64,000 nt of DNA from Venturia oleaginea (Eukaryota; Ascomycota; Dothideomycetes; Venturiales; Venturiaceae), in contig JABMLP010000007.1 of assembly GCA_013176395.1 (NCBI GenBank), forward strand, positions 930,001 to 994,000, given 5' to 3'. The translations under genes were made by a program, and so were the position numbers. A model generated the notes under the pieces. The model was not told the DNA's origin, ran no database searches, and saw nothing but the letters and a program-made list of their open reading frames with translations. Every line of letters begins with the position of its first letter. The first letter of the stretch is position 1. Of the stretch, positions 21,937 through 31,690 are shown in pieces.

Positions 21937-22261
21937 TTGAGTGACAATTTTGATTAAGATTTGTTTGTGATTGGAAATGATGTTTGAATGGAGGGTTGTG
22001 TAGAAACGTAAAAAGCTAGGAAGTTGAGCATTCAAGAAGAAGACTTGTAGGCAATAGCCAAATATAACAGACGGCGGTGTGGTAAAAGGGGAGAACAAGG
22101 TGCCTTCGGCTAAAGCTAGCACTAATCGTGCAGGCGTCTATATCCTTGTCCAATCTGTCCCACCTGCTGACAATCGTAGCGAAGGGCTGAAAGAACAAAA
22201 CGGCTCCACTTTTTACAGCCTAACAGATTTCTTCACCGCCACCAGCTAAAGGGAGGAGGGC

Positions 22262-22266
22262 AAAAA
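22262..22266 (-). terminator. RNA polymerase III T-run terminator of 5S rRNA
   Basis: TTTTT directly follows the 3' end of the 5S sequence on the minus strand, which is the usual polymerase III stop. Confidence 0.75.
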
Positions 22267-22384
22267 CGTACAGCAGCGGGGATTCGCTGGTGGTCACCCA
22301 CCCAACTACTAATCCGCCGATATCAAGCTTATCTGTGAGCGAGCGGACGGGGACTCGAGTTCTCTTGTTTCTATGGCCGTAGGT
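22267..22384 (-). rRNA. 5S ribosomal RNA
   Basis: On the minus strand the 118 bases begin ACCTACGGCCATAG and end GCTGTACG. They contain GTCCCCGTCCGCTC in the 5' half and TTAGTAGTTGGGTGGGTGAC followed by CACCAGCGAATCCC in the 3' half, the conserved fungal 5S blocks including the internal control region. The 5' CGTACAGC-type and 3' ends can pair to form helix I. It is a dispersed single gene, as in many filamentous ascomycetes. Five T residues follow at the 3' end. Confidence 0.9.
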
Positions 22385-22472
22385 TAAAGACGACCTGACC
22401 GAGCAGGTTGCAGAGGACTCGACCGAAACATGTAAACCGGCTTAGTGCCTAGTTATAGAACAGATGACTAAG
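22370..22472 (+). repeat. 5S-upstream dispersed repeat, copy 1
   Basis: CTATGGCCGTAGGTTAAAGACGACCTGACCGAGCAGG-type sequence running to GATGACTAAG. It overlaps the first ~15 bases of the 5S gene and continues into its 5' flank. It recurs with few changes at 49,153-49,275. Confidence 0.75.
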
Positions 22473-23065
22473 TTTTCATCTTGGACGGGATGAAATTCTT
22501 ACGACAACGTGGCAGTGTATGATTGGTTGTAGATAACCTTCGCGGTATCAGTCCTTGTTAAAGACGTCTGAATGGCCAAAGATAACCTCAGCATTACCCC
22601 ACACTATCAAAGACCCAGGTCAACTTGACTCATAAACTCTAGAAGTCTCTAACAGCCTTGATGTTATGCTGCTCCAATCATCCGCTCTAGAAGCAAGGGG
22701 AAGAGAAAGAGATGGAAGATATCCCTGTCCTGTGCGGCAGAACAGAAGAGCACTACCCACTTTAATTTAGGCAGCCATTTCGGTTGGCTGGGAGCTCTCT
22801 AAATTCAGCTGCACATGCTTCCTGTGAGCGCTAAGCCAAGATTGAAGCTGTAAGACACGTCACTTTAGCATGTTTACGATGGACAGCATGTTAGTACGTG
22901 ACATTAAACACGTCAAGCAGCACGGGTGCGTTGTATTTGACTGCGCCGGCGGTCCGAGCGCCCAGCCCATCTCAATTTCCCCATACAGCTTGACTTCAAC
23001 ACGTCCACCATGGCCCCCCAGAACCCCTGAATGAAAGACTACTCGTCGAGAGTATAATACCACGT
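22473..23065. other. intergenic, start of the repeat-rich half
   Basis: No gene seen. Short frames lack motifs. It lies between the 5S-linked repeat and the mariner relic. Confidence 0.4.
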
Positions 23066-23600
23066 CAAGCGAATGCGATTTTATAAGGCCTGGGATATTA
23101 AAGATAAGGTGGATGGCGTAAGTATAATTGCAAAGTTGCCGGGAATCAATATACTAATTTCAACAGCGCGACTTTGGCTCAAGCAACGCGATTTAATTGG
23201 CGATCAAGTATTTAGATCTCCAGAAAGAGCAGTTCTATACTAGGCAGGCCTCCTAAAGTATCTGCATCAGATATCATACGCCTTACAGACTAAGACGATC
23301 CCATTCACGAAAAAGGGTGGTCTGAACAAGCCCAATCTCTCGAAAAGAAGCCCTCCGCAAGAACCCTACAGCACCATGTCAATCAGGCTGGTGTAAAGCG
23401 ATTTAAGAAGATCTATCAGACCTTAATCTCTAAGAAGATCCAAGAGAAGCAGATCTCCTACTACTTGTCCACCCTCCTCAATCGCCAGATCTCAACCCTA
23501 TTGAGTCTTATTGGAATATCACGAAGGCTAGATTGACGGGTAGGAAGTGGTCAACGGTAGCTCTATTCAAGGCAGATACCCAGGCAGAATGGCATGTCGT
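23066..23600 (+). pseudogene. degenerate Tc1/mariner transposase relic
   Basis: Broken frames resemble the transposase at 14,855-16,117: LPGINI, then GRPPKVSASDIIR, DDPIHEKGW, ARTLQHHVNQAGVKRFKK, then after a jump PPSSIARSQP.. and GRKWSTVALFKADTQAEW, which aligns with GRKWTTVAQFKADIQAEWD of that copy. Several stops and frame changes are present. The part between the DNA-binding region and the last catalytic segment is deleted. The relic ends about 100 bp before the target duplication of the gypsy element at 23,703. Confidence 0.75.
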
Positions 23601-23702
23601 ATTCAAAGTGATTTGTGGTAATAAGAATAATATACTGAAGTTTCCCAAATATCTTGGCGCCCTACTCAGTCAAATACGACGCACCCGTGCATTGTCAAAT
23701 AC

Positions 23703-23935
23703 TGTCACGGGAGCAATAGAAGCAGTCGTAGATCACGTTGACAAATGATTAGCCGTGCTAGCTATAAGCGGGCGTGATAGAAGTCAATGGTAGTATCGTT
23801 CTAAGGATCAAAACATTGCGTGAAGAATCTAAGTACAGGGAGGAATCGCAAGGTATATATGGGATTCCTTGGTTCGTGCGCTGAAGTCACGTGTATACCA
23901 GTTCATGGTAACATTCTCAGTGTCACTCCGTGACA
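23703..23935 (-). repeat. element 1 3' LTR
   Basis: 233-bp long terminal repeat, identical by eye to 28857-29089, bounded by TGTCA/TGACA. Confidence 0.95.
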
Positions 23936-23974
23936 GTACCCCCCTCTTAAACGGAAAAGAAAAGAAGTAACCAA

Positions 23975-26900
23975 TCAATGGGGGACTACTTTCTCCGGAT
24001 GCTCTCTTTCGAATTTGGCTGCAGCAGCTGTATCCCATATTTCGTAAGCTGGTTCCCATGTCTCTTCATCATATCCTTGCCATGATACTAAATACTCGTG
24101 GCGTCGTCGTCTCTTATTGTATCGAGAGTCGTTGACTCTCTCAACGAGGTATTCCTGTTCGCCGTCGATTTCGACTGGCGGCGGTGGTTCCTGAATCTGT
24201 CCGGGTAAGGCTTCGTCATCGTAGACAGGTCGAAGTAAGGAGGTATGGAAAACGGGGTGTATCTTTATACTTGTAGGGAGTTCAAGTCGGTACGCGTGAG
24301 AGGAGATAACTTTCTCTATTCGGAACGGACCAGCAGACTTCCATTCGAGTTTCTTAGCTGGTCTTCGGGTTTTCACATTTCGGATATCTAGCATAACGGA
24401 GTCGCCAACTTGATAGGCGGGTGCCGGGTGACGTCGTCGGTTTGCTTTCTCTTCGTAGACTGCTTGGGCCCATTTCATCTCGTCGTGCAGGAACATCTCA
24501 ACGTCTTTCATATCTTCGACGAATTTATGAACATCTTGGACTTGTTGTCGTTGGTAAGCTGGCCGTGTTATTCCGGTAGGGGGCTCAAATCCCATTCTCG
24601 GGTGTTGGCCACTATTGGCTAGGAACGGTGTTATTCCTGTCGTCTCCGAGGCGGTATTGTTTGCCTTAAACTCAGCCATTGGAGTCCAGCGGGCCCAGTC
24701 GTCTTGCAGGTAGGCTACGTAGGCACGGAAGTATTGTTCCATTACGGAATTCATTCGTTCAGTCTGTCCATCCGTCTCTGGGTGGAAGGCGGTAGACAAA
24801 CGTGCTTCAATTTTCAATTGTTTCGTGAGTTCATCCCAGAAGGCGGACACGAACTGGCTGCCTCGATCGGACACGATCGTATCTGGGAGTCCGTGTAGTT
24901 TCCAAACGTGCGTAAGGAATAGCCGTGCTACGTCGGGTGCCTTAATTGAGGCGCAGGGAATAAAGTGAGTCATCTTGCTCAGTCTGTCGACGGCGACCAT
25001 AACATTTGTGTAGCCTTCGGATTCGGGTAGTTCGATCACAAAGTCGACAGAGATGTCTTTCCATCTCTTCTCAGGTACAGGTAAGGGTTTCAACAGGCCG
25101 CTATATACTTCTCGGGAGGATTTCGAACGTTGACAGACGTGACAGCTTCGTACGAAGCGTCTGACAGAGTCGTACATCTGTGGCCAGTAGTACTGGCGGG
25201 ACAGGACTTCCAAAGTCTTTGTACGGCCTGGGTGACCGCCAACAGGAGATTCGTGGACGTAGCGAAGTAGCTTAACCTTCAGTTCGTCCGAACTAGGCAG
25301 GACAAGGCGGTCTCGGAAGTACAGGCGGTTGCCTCGGGCCTCACATTCTGAAAGACTGATTTTCTTCGATTTCCGAACTCCTTGTCGGAGGAAACCCAAG
25401 ATCTCCTGGATAAACTCATCGTTTTCGTATTCGTCTTCGATAATTTGCTCAATCGACCTATCTGTATCAATAGGGTTTAGTTCTTTGAAAAGTTCGGGAC
25501 GTAGGAGTGTTTGCTTTCGGTAGAGGCGGGCTTCTTCTTGAGCAGGTTGGTCTTGCGACCTCCGAGTTAGAGCGTCAGGTTTCTGTCCTTGTGCTCCTGG
25601 ACGGTAGACGATAGAAAACTGGAAGCGGGAAAGGTATTCAGACCAGCGGGCTTGTCGGTGACTAAGTTGTTTCGTCGTACAGAAGTACTGCAGGCTTTTA
25701 TGATCGCTGAGGACCTTGATCGGAAAGGCGGCTCCTTCGAGTTCTGGACGCCACTGTTCGAAGCATCGGATGATAGCGAGCAGCTCTTTATCGTAGATCT
25801 CGTAGTTGCATTCTGCGGGCGATAGGCGGTGCGAGTAGTAAGCTACAGGATAGAGCTTCCCGTTAGATCCATATTGAGAGAGTACGCCTTCTGAGGCGTA
25901 ATCGGACGAGTCGGCTTCCACAACACAGGCTAGTTCGGGGTCGAAGTGTCTTAGGATCGGTGCGGAAGTAAAGGCTTTTTTGAGAGCCTCAAAGGCTCTT
26001 TTGCAGGTTTCGTCGAACGTAAACATAACGTCCTTGCGAGTCAGTCTGACAAGAGGAGCAACGATTCGAGAGAAGTCGGATATGAACCGTCTATAGAAAT
26101 TGGCGAACCCAATAAAGGCACGGACGTCCTTTACGTTCAGAGGGTTCTTCCAACCGGTGATCGCTTCGATTTTCTTCGGGTCCATCCGGATCCCGTCTGT
26201 CGCGATGACAAGGCCAAGATAGAGGACTTCGGTCTTATGAAACTCGCACTTGTCGATATCAAGTTGGAGCCCAGCTTCGTGTAGGGCCTTCAGGATCAGT
26301 TCTACGTGGGTTCGGTGTTCGGAGAGGTTGTTGCTGTACACGAGGATATCGTCGATATATGCGGTGCAGAAGATATCGAGATACGGACGGAGGACATCGT
26401 TTACGTAGTGTTGGAACGTACTCGGGGCGTTTGCAAGTCCGAAGGGCATAACGAGGTATTCGAAAAGGCCGTATCGTGTCCGGAAGGCTGTGAGCCATTC
26501 GTCTCCTTTGGCGATACGAAGGCGGTTAAATGCTGCGATAATATCGAGTTTTGTGTAATACTTCGCCTTGCTAAGGCGGTTCAGAGTTTCTTGGATCAAT
26601 GGGAGCGGGTATCGATTCTTGATCGTAAGGGCGTTCAGAGCTCGGTAATCGACACAAAAGCGGAGGCCACCTCCAGGTTTCTTGACAAAGATTACAGGCG
26701 CGGCAGCGGGAGAGGAACTTGCTCGGATGAATCCTTTAGCGAGATGCTCGTCGAGGTACTTTCGTAGAACCTTGAGTTCGTTCTGAGACATGCTGTATAG
26801 AGGTCCAAAGCCGGGTTGTTTACCGGGTTCGAGTTGGATCTTGTGGTCGTAGGATCGGTGGTCAGGGAGGACGTCGGATTTCTTCCGAGAGAAGACGTCA

Positions 26901-27613
26901 AGGTGCTCGTGGTACTCCGTAGGTACTTTCGTGCGCGGGTCAGTGTGTGTTTTCGGGGCTAGAGCCTTCTCAATATCGGACATTGTGATGGCGAAGAGCT
27001 CGTGGTCAGGTTTTCGTACAAGTCGGGTAAATGGTACAGCTCCTATAGCGCAGATATCAATCTCGTCGCATAAGTCAGAGGAGGGTCCCATGTCGGGTTC
27101 AGATTCGTGTTCGTGTTCGTGTTCGTGTTCAGGTTCCGGTTCAGGTTCAGGTTCAGTCAGGGCACGTCTGAAGCTATGCTTCCAGTCATCGTGCTTCCTC
27201 CGTATAGATAGAGAGGATCGATTTCGGGCTCGGGTTCGTGCTTCGGGTCGGGTAGGTGAGAGGGGTTCCTCTACCGGTTCAGGTTCGTGCTTATCACAGC
27301 CAGGTGCTGTGAAGTTCAGTCTATGGTTCGCCCAGTCAAAGGCAACCTCGTGTTTCTTCATCCAGGGCAGACCCAGGATAACATCGTGTTTTTCAAGTGT
27401 AGTGACATATAGAGAGATCCTCTCTCTGTGTCCTTCATGTTCAAGTTTGAGGGAGGCTACATGTGTAATCCTCCCAGCCGTGGTCCGTTTTCCAGTAAAG
27501 CCAGTGACGTCGATATATCGTGAGAGTCGGTTCAGTTTCAGGCCGTGTTGTTGCGCAAAAGGTCTATTGATAAAGCCTATACCAGTAGCTCCACTATCCA
27601 CCATAGCTTCCAC
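23975..27613 (-). CDS. Pol polyprotein of element 1 (PR-RT-RH-IN-chromodomain)
   Basis: First ATG at 27613 (1,212 aa), but the frame is open upstream into gag, so translation probably enters by +1 frameshifting. The protease has the usual MVDSGATG. A linker of Glu-Pro and Glu-His repeats follows (about 27100-27165). The reverse transcriptase includes FCTAYIDDILVYSNN, and the RNase H region VVEADSSDYASEGVLSQ. The integrase has the HHCC finger (HESPVGGHPGRT...CHVCQRSK) and the catalytic core with DISVDFVIELP, VSDRGSQFVSAFW and HPETDGQTERMNS. The chromodomain lies at the C-terminus (EYLVERVNDSR, YLVSWQGYDEETWEP). No internal stop. Confidence 0.95.
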   Translation of the reverse strand: MEAMVDSGATGIGFINRPFAQQHGLKLNRLSRYIDVTGFTGKRTTAGRITHVASLKLEHEGHRERISLYVTTLEKHDVILGLPWMKKHEVAFDWANHRLNFTAPGCDKHEPEPVEEPLSPTRPEARTRARNRSSLSIRRKHDDWKHSFRRALTEPEPEPEPEHEHEHEHESEPDMGPSSDLCDEIDICAIGAVPFTRLVRKPDHELFAITMSDIEKALAPKTHTDPRTKVPTEYHEHLDVFSRKKSDVLPDHRSYDHKIQLEPGKQPGFGPLYSMSQNELKVLRKYLDEHLAKGFIRASSSPAAAPVIFVKKPGGGLRFCVDYRALNALTIKNRYPLPLIQETLNRLSKAKYYTKLDIIAAFNRLRIAKGDEWLTAFRTRYGLFEYLVMPFGLANAPSTFQHYVNDVLRPYLDIFCTAYIDDILVYSNNLSEHRTHVELILKALHEAGLQLDIDKCEFHKTEVLYLGLVIATDGIRMDPKKIEAITGWKNPLNVKDVRAFIGFANFYRRFISDFSRIVAPLVRLTRKDVMFTFDETCKRAFEALKKAFTSAPILRHFDPELACVVEADSSDYASEGVLSQYGSNGKLYPVAYYSHRLSPAECNYEIYDKELLAIIRCFEQWRPELEGAAFPIKVLSDHKSLQYFCTTKQLSHRQARWSEYLSRFQFSIVYRPGAQGQKPDALTRRSQDQPAQEEARLYRKQTLLRPELFKELNPIDTDRSIEQIIEDEYENDEFIQEILGFLRQGVRKSKKISLSECEARGNRLYFRDRLVLPSSDELKVKLLRYVHESPVGGHPGRTKTLEVLSRQYYWPQMYDSVRRFVRSCHVCQRSKSSREVYSGLLKPLPVPEKRWKDISVDFVIELPESEGYTNVMVAVDRLSKMTHFIPCASIKAPDVARLFLTHVWKLHGLPDTIVSDRGSQFVSAFWDELTKQLKIEARLSTAFHPETDGQTERMNSVMEQYFRAYVAYLQDDWARWTPMAEFKANNTASETTGITPFLANSGQHPRMGFEPPTGITRPAYQRQQVQDVHKFVEDMKDVEMFLHDEMKWAQAVYEEKANRRRHPAPAYQVGDSVMLDIRNVKTRRPAKKLEWKSAGPFRIEKVISSHAYRLELPTSIKIHPVFHTSLLRPVYDDEALPGQIQEPPPPVEIDGEQEYLVERVNDSRYNKRRRRHEYLVSWQGYDEETWEPAYEIWDTAAAAKFEREHPEKVVPH

Positions 27614-27731
27614 TCGAATAGAGATGGATCCTTGGGTGAGTTGGCAAGGGATAGTGATCAGTCTTTTCCAGTTGGTGCTCGTAAAGGAGGTATAGTTACA
27701 AAGAGCTTGCGATGTGGTCCCGAGTGGCGAC

Positions 27732-28835
27732 TTACGCTCGGGACTTGCCTTTTGATCGGTATTTTGATGAGTCAGATCGGGAAGAGGTTGAAGACGACGA
27801 ACGGGACGGAGTGTTTCGACGGGGAGACGCGGTTCGGCTATATCTACTTAAGGAAGCAGAACGGATTCGGGTAGTCGGGATCGGCGCTTTGCAGTTAGGC
27901 GATATGTGCTTCGAAGAGCCACATTTGAAACAGAGGCCTTCCTTCTTTCGTCGTTCACGTTCGTGGGAGCCTACAGGAGCATAAGAGTTCTCGATTGCGT
28001 CAATATCCATAGCGTTTGGATCCTTTGACGATAGAGAGAAGTGTGGCAAACGTGGTAAGCTTTTCTTTTCATCCTGAAGGAAGCGGATATCATTATCGTA
28101 GGAAGAGATCAGGGCAGCGTAATCGTTTAACGAGGAGGGAATCTGGACACCGATCATACTGGTTTTCAGGTCGTGGTTCAATGACATACGAAGTTGCATG
28201 ATCTGTCCTTCTTCATTTAGTCCTGCGTCGCCAGCGAGGCGTCGGAACTCTGCAAAATGAGCTATGAAGCTCTTTCTTCCTTGTTTCAAGAGGCTCAGTT
28301 TCGTTTGTGCGGTTGTCTTTCGGTTCGGGTCTCCATATGAGAGGTTCAGGATCGAGAGGAAGGCTTCGAGTGTAGATGGACGGTGGGAGGTTACTAGTGC
28401 AGAGGCATCCTTCCCAATTCGGCTCAATGCGTAACGTAGTTTGTTTTCGTCTTCCGGGTAACGGTCTGCGTTGCCTTGTAGCTTGTTCTCTAGCTGGTAG
28501 AGGAACTCAGGCAGTTCGTGTCTCTTCCCAGTGAATATGGGAGGGTCGGGGAGTCGTTCAGAGAGTTGCTGGGGTCGGGAGGAGGCTGTTCGGGTCGTAT
28601 CCGAGGTCGTATCGGGCGAGCTATTCTTGAGCTCTGGCAAGTCGTCTATGGGTGGCGGTGGTGTCAGGTTCGTTATTGGAGAGGTGGATGAGGAACGGAG
28701 AACCGTAAGTTCCCTTTGGAGTAGGTCCACTTTCTCTTCCAAAGCTTTCTGGGACTGCGAAGCTTTCTCTAGCAGGCCGATAAAGGATGCCTGCATCGCG
28801 GAAAGCATCTCTTGGATCTCAATGGCGGTGGCCAT
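27732..28835 (-). CDS. Gag polyprotein of element 1
   Basis: Structural capsid-like protein, 367 aa from MATAIEIQEML (28835); the longer frame starts inside the LTR and is not preferred. It has an N-terminal coiled-coil-prone region (KASQSQKALEEKVDLLQREL) and a Ty3-type capsid region with ELPEFLYQLENKLQGN and FIAHFAEFRRLAGDAG. One CCHC zinc knuckle, CFKCGSSKHISPNC, precedes an Arg/Ser-rich tail. Pol begins in the +1 frame relative to gag, overlapping its end. Confidence 0.9.
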   Translation of the reverse strand: MATAIEIQEMLSAMQASFIGLLEKASQSQKALEEKVDLLQRELTVLRSSSTSPITNLTPPPPIDDLPELKNSSPDTTSDTTRTASSRPQQLSERLPDPPIFTGKRHELPEFLYQLENKLQGNADRYPEDENKLRYALSRIGKDASALVTSHRPSTLEAFLSILNLSYGDPNRKTTAQTKLSLLKQGRKSFIAHFAEFRRLAGDAGLNEEGQIMQLRMSLNHDLKTSMIGVQIPSSLNDYAALISSYDNDIRFLQDEKKSLPRLPHFSLSSKDPNAMDIDAIENSYAPVGSHERERRKKEGLCFKCGSSKHISPNCKAPIPTTRIRSASLSRYSRTASPRRNTPSRSSSSTSSRSDSSKYRSKGKSRA

Positions 28836-28845
28836 GGTTTGTACG

Positions 28846-28854
28846 ACGCAATGT
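28846..28854 (-). promoter_or_regulatory. putative self-priming primer-binding site, element 1
   Basis: ACATTGCGT on the minus strand, two bases after the 5' LTR, is the exact complement of ACGCAATGT inside the LTR (9 nt). The region does not start with the TGG expected of a tRNA 3'-end site. Confidence 0.55.
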
Positions 28855-28856
28855 AG

Positions 28857-29089
28857 TGTCACGGGAGCAATAGAAGCAGTCGTAGATCACGTTGACAAAT
28901 GATTAGCCGTGCTAGCTATAAGCGGGCGTGATAGAAGTCAATGGTAGTATCGTTCTAAGGATCAAAACATTGCGTGAAGAATCTAAGTACAGGGAGGAAT
29001 CGCAAGGTATATATGGGATTCCTTGGTTCGTGCGCTGAAGTCACGTGTATACCAGTTCATGGTAACATTCTCAGTGTCACTCCGTGACA
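28857..29089 (-). repeat. element 1 5' LTR
   Basis: 233-bp long terminal repeat; contains, on the minus strand, ACGCAATGT (28975-28967), complementary to the primer-binding region just outside the LTR. Confidence 0.95.
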
Positions 29090-29161
29090 AATACCTTAAG
29101 TAATTAGAGATAGTACTACATTACTTGTCTACTCTATATATGTTTTGAGCTTCTCGTTCCG

Positions 29162-30534
29162 TGTTACAGCACGGTACGTGACCTCGATATCATGTGACGT
29201 GGCTAGTGCACTCATTATACTTAGTCAGAGTTTCTTTATGATCCCCCTACCTCTCTACTTTACACTCCAAGTAACAGGTTTTCATTCCAGATTGAGCCCA
29301 GTGCCTTTCTTATGGTTTGTTTCTACCGTGACATTGTCTAAGGTCAACACCTAGCTATGGATGGCCAGCGTAGCTCTTCGTTGAGTTACATATCCAAAAC
29401 AGCCTCTCGTCGCGCTGAAAACGGGAGAGAGTCTCCGTATCCGCATCAGAGCATCGTATCGCAAAAGACCTCTATCGAGCGAGGCACCGTAGAGCTAGCA
29501 CCTTACTGCCATCGTAGGACCTCAAGCATGAAGCAAGAGACGAACCTCACAAGCTCGGTTATACTAACGCGAAGTCAGGGTTGCCATGACTGCCAAATCC
29601 GCGACTACGGCGCAGGATGTTGGTGTCACAATAGGGAAGCCCAACAAGAGACCCTCACAAAGAAAGCAAGAGAAGACAAGTAGCTGTTACCTTTACTGCC
29701 AATTCGAGAACGACTTGAGACGCCATTATTCACCACCGAAGCTAGCACCTTCACTACCAATTCGAGAACGACTTGACTAGCTATCAGTTACCGCAGCTAG
29801 CACCCTAACTGCCTATATAATGACAACTACTTTGCGATACAAGCACTCACCGCATAACTCACGCTGAGGCGACAACGATTGAGCTGGCATCTCCGCAACT
29901 GCCACGTTATCAATACACACCTCACCTCACCTCAATAAACACACAAGGCATGGAAGAATGAAGCTCTTTATTGAGCAGGAACATAAGCAGAAGATTACGA
30001 TGAATTTTATAACGAATCGAAACGCAGGCATAATAGAGAGAGCGCTGGCATAGGTTCACTAACCGGGTAGGTTGCCATAGCCTTGCAAGACGGCTGAGTT
30101 ATGGATTCACAGTAACGGTGTACAGAAGAATCTGGAGGGGCCGGATACTTAAAAGTGATAGAAGCAAAGGTTACTGTCCAGAATTGGCAGGCACATACAA
30201 GAATAGACACGATGGTTGATGGAATTAGTGATGGATTGATGGCGTCAAAGGATAAGGATTACAGGTAGTGGCGCTAACCGCACTGGAACGATGTACAAAG
30301 ATGAAAACCACGGCGATCGACTCAGATTGAGCAATTGAGGCAAAGTAAGCCATCGAGGGCAAGGTTACGCTACGGCACGTGACTTTAACATCACGTGATG
30401 TGGCTCATTCACTCATTCCACTCAAATGGAGTTTCCTTACGAAAATCTTTCCTCTCTACCTTAGATCCTGAGTGACAGGTATTCATTCCAGATTAAGCCC
30501 AGTGCCTCTCTTATGGTTTGTCTCTGCCGTCATA
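29162..30534 (+). repeat. candidate TRIM-like element: diverged direct repeats around a noncoding core
   Basis: Two related ~172-bp sequences, 29162-29333 (TGTTACAGCACGG...CCGTGACA) and about 30364-30534, share long blocks such as TTCATTCCAGATT.AGCCCAG and CTTATGGTTTGT in the same order. They are spaced like LTRs around ~1.0 kb without gag or pol. The core has short repeated phrases (CCAATTCGAGAACGACTTGA twice, GCTAGCACC several times). A purine-rich GAGGGCAAGG precedes the second copy. TCTAAGGT at 29337-29344 is complementary to ACCTTAGA in the second copy (30458-30465). No clear target duplication, so it is old or eroded. Confidence 0.6.
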
Positions 30535-30907
30535 TTCAGTGTATTTGCCCGCATGTTGCTATCAATTTGCACTCTAACTCATCCATACTTGACCATTTCA
30601 ACGAGCCAGTCTTTCTTCACAACAGGATTTCCTTGGTTAAAGAAGTGCTAGGGACAGGTCCAGGATAATCCATAAACGAGCACGGTTATTTATAGCTTCT
30701 TTTCTACCTAACAGCCCCAGATTTACACCGCCTTATCGTTGATTACCGCGCGTCCTACATAAATTCTATACACACTAAAATGCTACACCACCTTACTACT
30801 AAGTACCGTCAGGATTGAGAGCCAGGTATAAACCGCCCGCGTATCAAAATGCTTACAAGCCTCATGGGTTGATTCACCGCTTTCTCAAACTATGAGTTCA
30901 AACATCA
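30535..30907. other. intergenic
   Basis: No gene recognised. The last five bases, CATCA (30903-30907), flank the solo LTR that follows. Confidence 0.4.
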
Positions 30908-31083
30908 TATTACGGGACGGTAGCTGGAAAGACGCAGCATACTCGTAGCCAAAGATTGTTTAGATTCAGTTAAGGAGTGAAGGTATCTACAAACAGAGAA
31001 CCTCAATGAGGTTCTTTCTCTATACTAGGCTCAATCAGGCTTAGGCTCTTAGCCTATACCAACCATGGGCCATGCCCATAACA
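30908..31083 (-). repeat. solo LTR of element 2 family, reverse orientation
   Basis: 176 bp, reverse complement of the LTR at 31691-31866. The left flank is CATCA; the matching copy of this duplication is not at its right side but, as TGATG, at the left side of element 2 (31686-31690). Confidence 0.93.
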
Positions 31084-31508
31084 ATTCCGTACAGTGAGGT
31101 TCAAGTAATCCTGGGGCGACAATATCGTATCAAACAAGTGTAGCGAAGTTTGTGAGATATAAGAGTCGTGAATTGTGCTAAGTAACTAAAGCAATAGCGA
31201 AGTAACTATGAGAGTGAAGATACGAGATACTGAGGGAGCAGTGTCTCGTCCTTTATATAGAGATCCCATCTCTATGAAAATCCTCCGTTCATTATGATCA
31301 TCCCGATCATGATGAACAGCCTGAGCGGAATGAACACAAACGTTCATTCTGCTTACCTTGCCAAGAATGATCAACCACGTGATCCTTCAACCCCGTGTAA
31401 CAATCATCCAATCATAAGAAGACATGATGGTATGCACTTAGGAATCCAAATGCATACGAATGCATCAAATATAATCCTGTACACGCTCACGTGACAGTAT
31501 CCGTAACA
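31084..31508 (-). repeat. truncated solo LTR of a second family (LTR2), reverse orientation
   Basis: 425 bp matching, in reverse complement, the first 425 bp of the complete LTR2 at 53,909-54,664. It begins (minus) TGTTACGGATACTG at 31508 and stops at ...GTACGGAAT where the element 2 LTR joins, so its last ~45 bp are missing. Confidence 0.88.
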
Positions 31509-31690
31509 ACATCCGAGACGAATACAGACTTGTCCCCTAAAGCCAGGTATATAGTCATGGATCCTGACAGCCCAAGATGGACACGAGATACTTAGCGCAA
31601 GGCAATGTAGATTCAGCCCTAGATCTTGCTAGTATCTTTGCTAAGAAGCTAATATCTCTTATCACCCTTTTATCATCATAGGAGATGATG
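31509..31690. other. short spacer before element 2
   Basis: No feature recognised apart from the terminal TGATG next to the LTR. Confidence 0.4.

Larger units (their letters stand above)
23703..29089 (-). mobile_element. complete chromodomain Ty3/gypsy LTR retrotransposon (element 1)
   Basis: 5,387 bp, transcribed on the minus strand. Two 233-bp LTRs (23703-23935 and 28857-29089; TGTCACGG...CGTGACA) appear identical by eye and are flanked by a 5-bp duplication AATAC (23698-23702 and 29090-29094). Gag and pol are separate frames. A purine tract ending AAGAGGGGGGTAC precedes the 3' LTR on the minus strand. Identical LTRs and open frames suggest a recent insertion, next to an older mariner relic. 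Confidence 0.96.

Noticed and set aside
26306..27695. Plus-strand frames up to 254 codons opposite pol of element 1
   Set aside because: Antisense shadows of the well-supported pol protein.
31186..31374. Short frames shared between 31.2-31.5 kb and 54.0-54.5 kb
   Set aside because: They lie in LTR2 copies and reflect repeat identity, not a gene.
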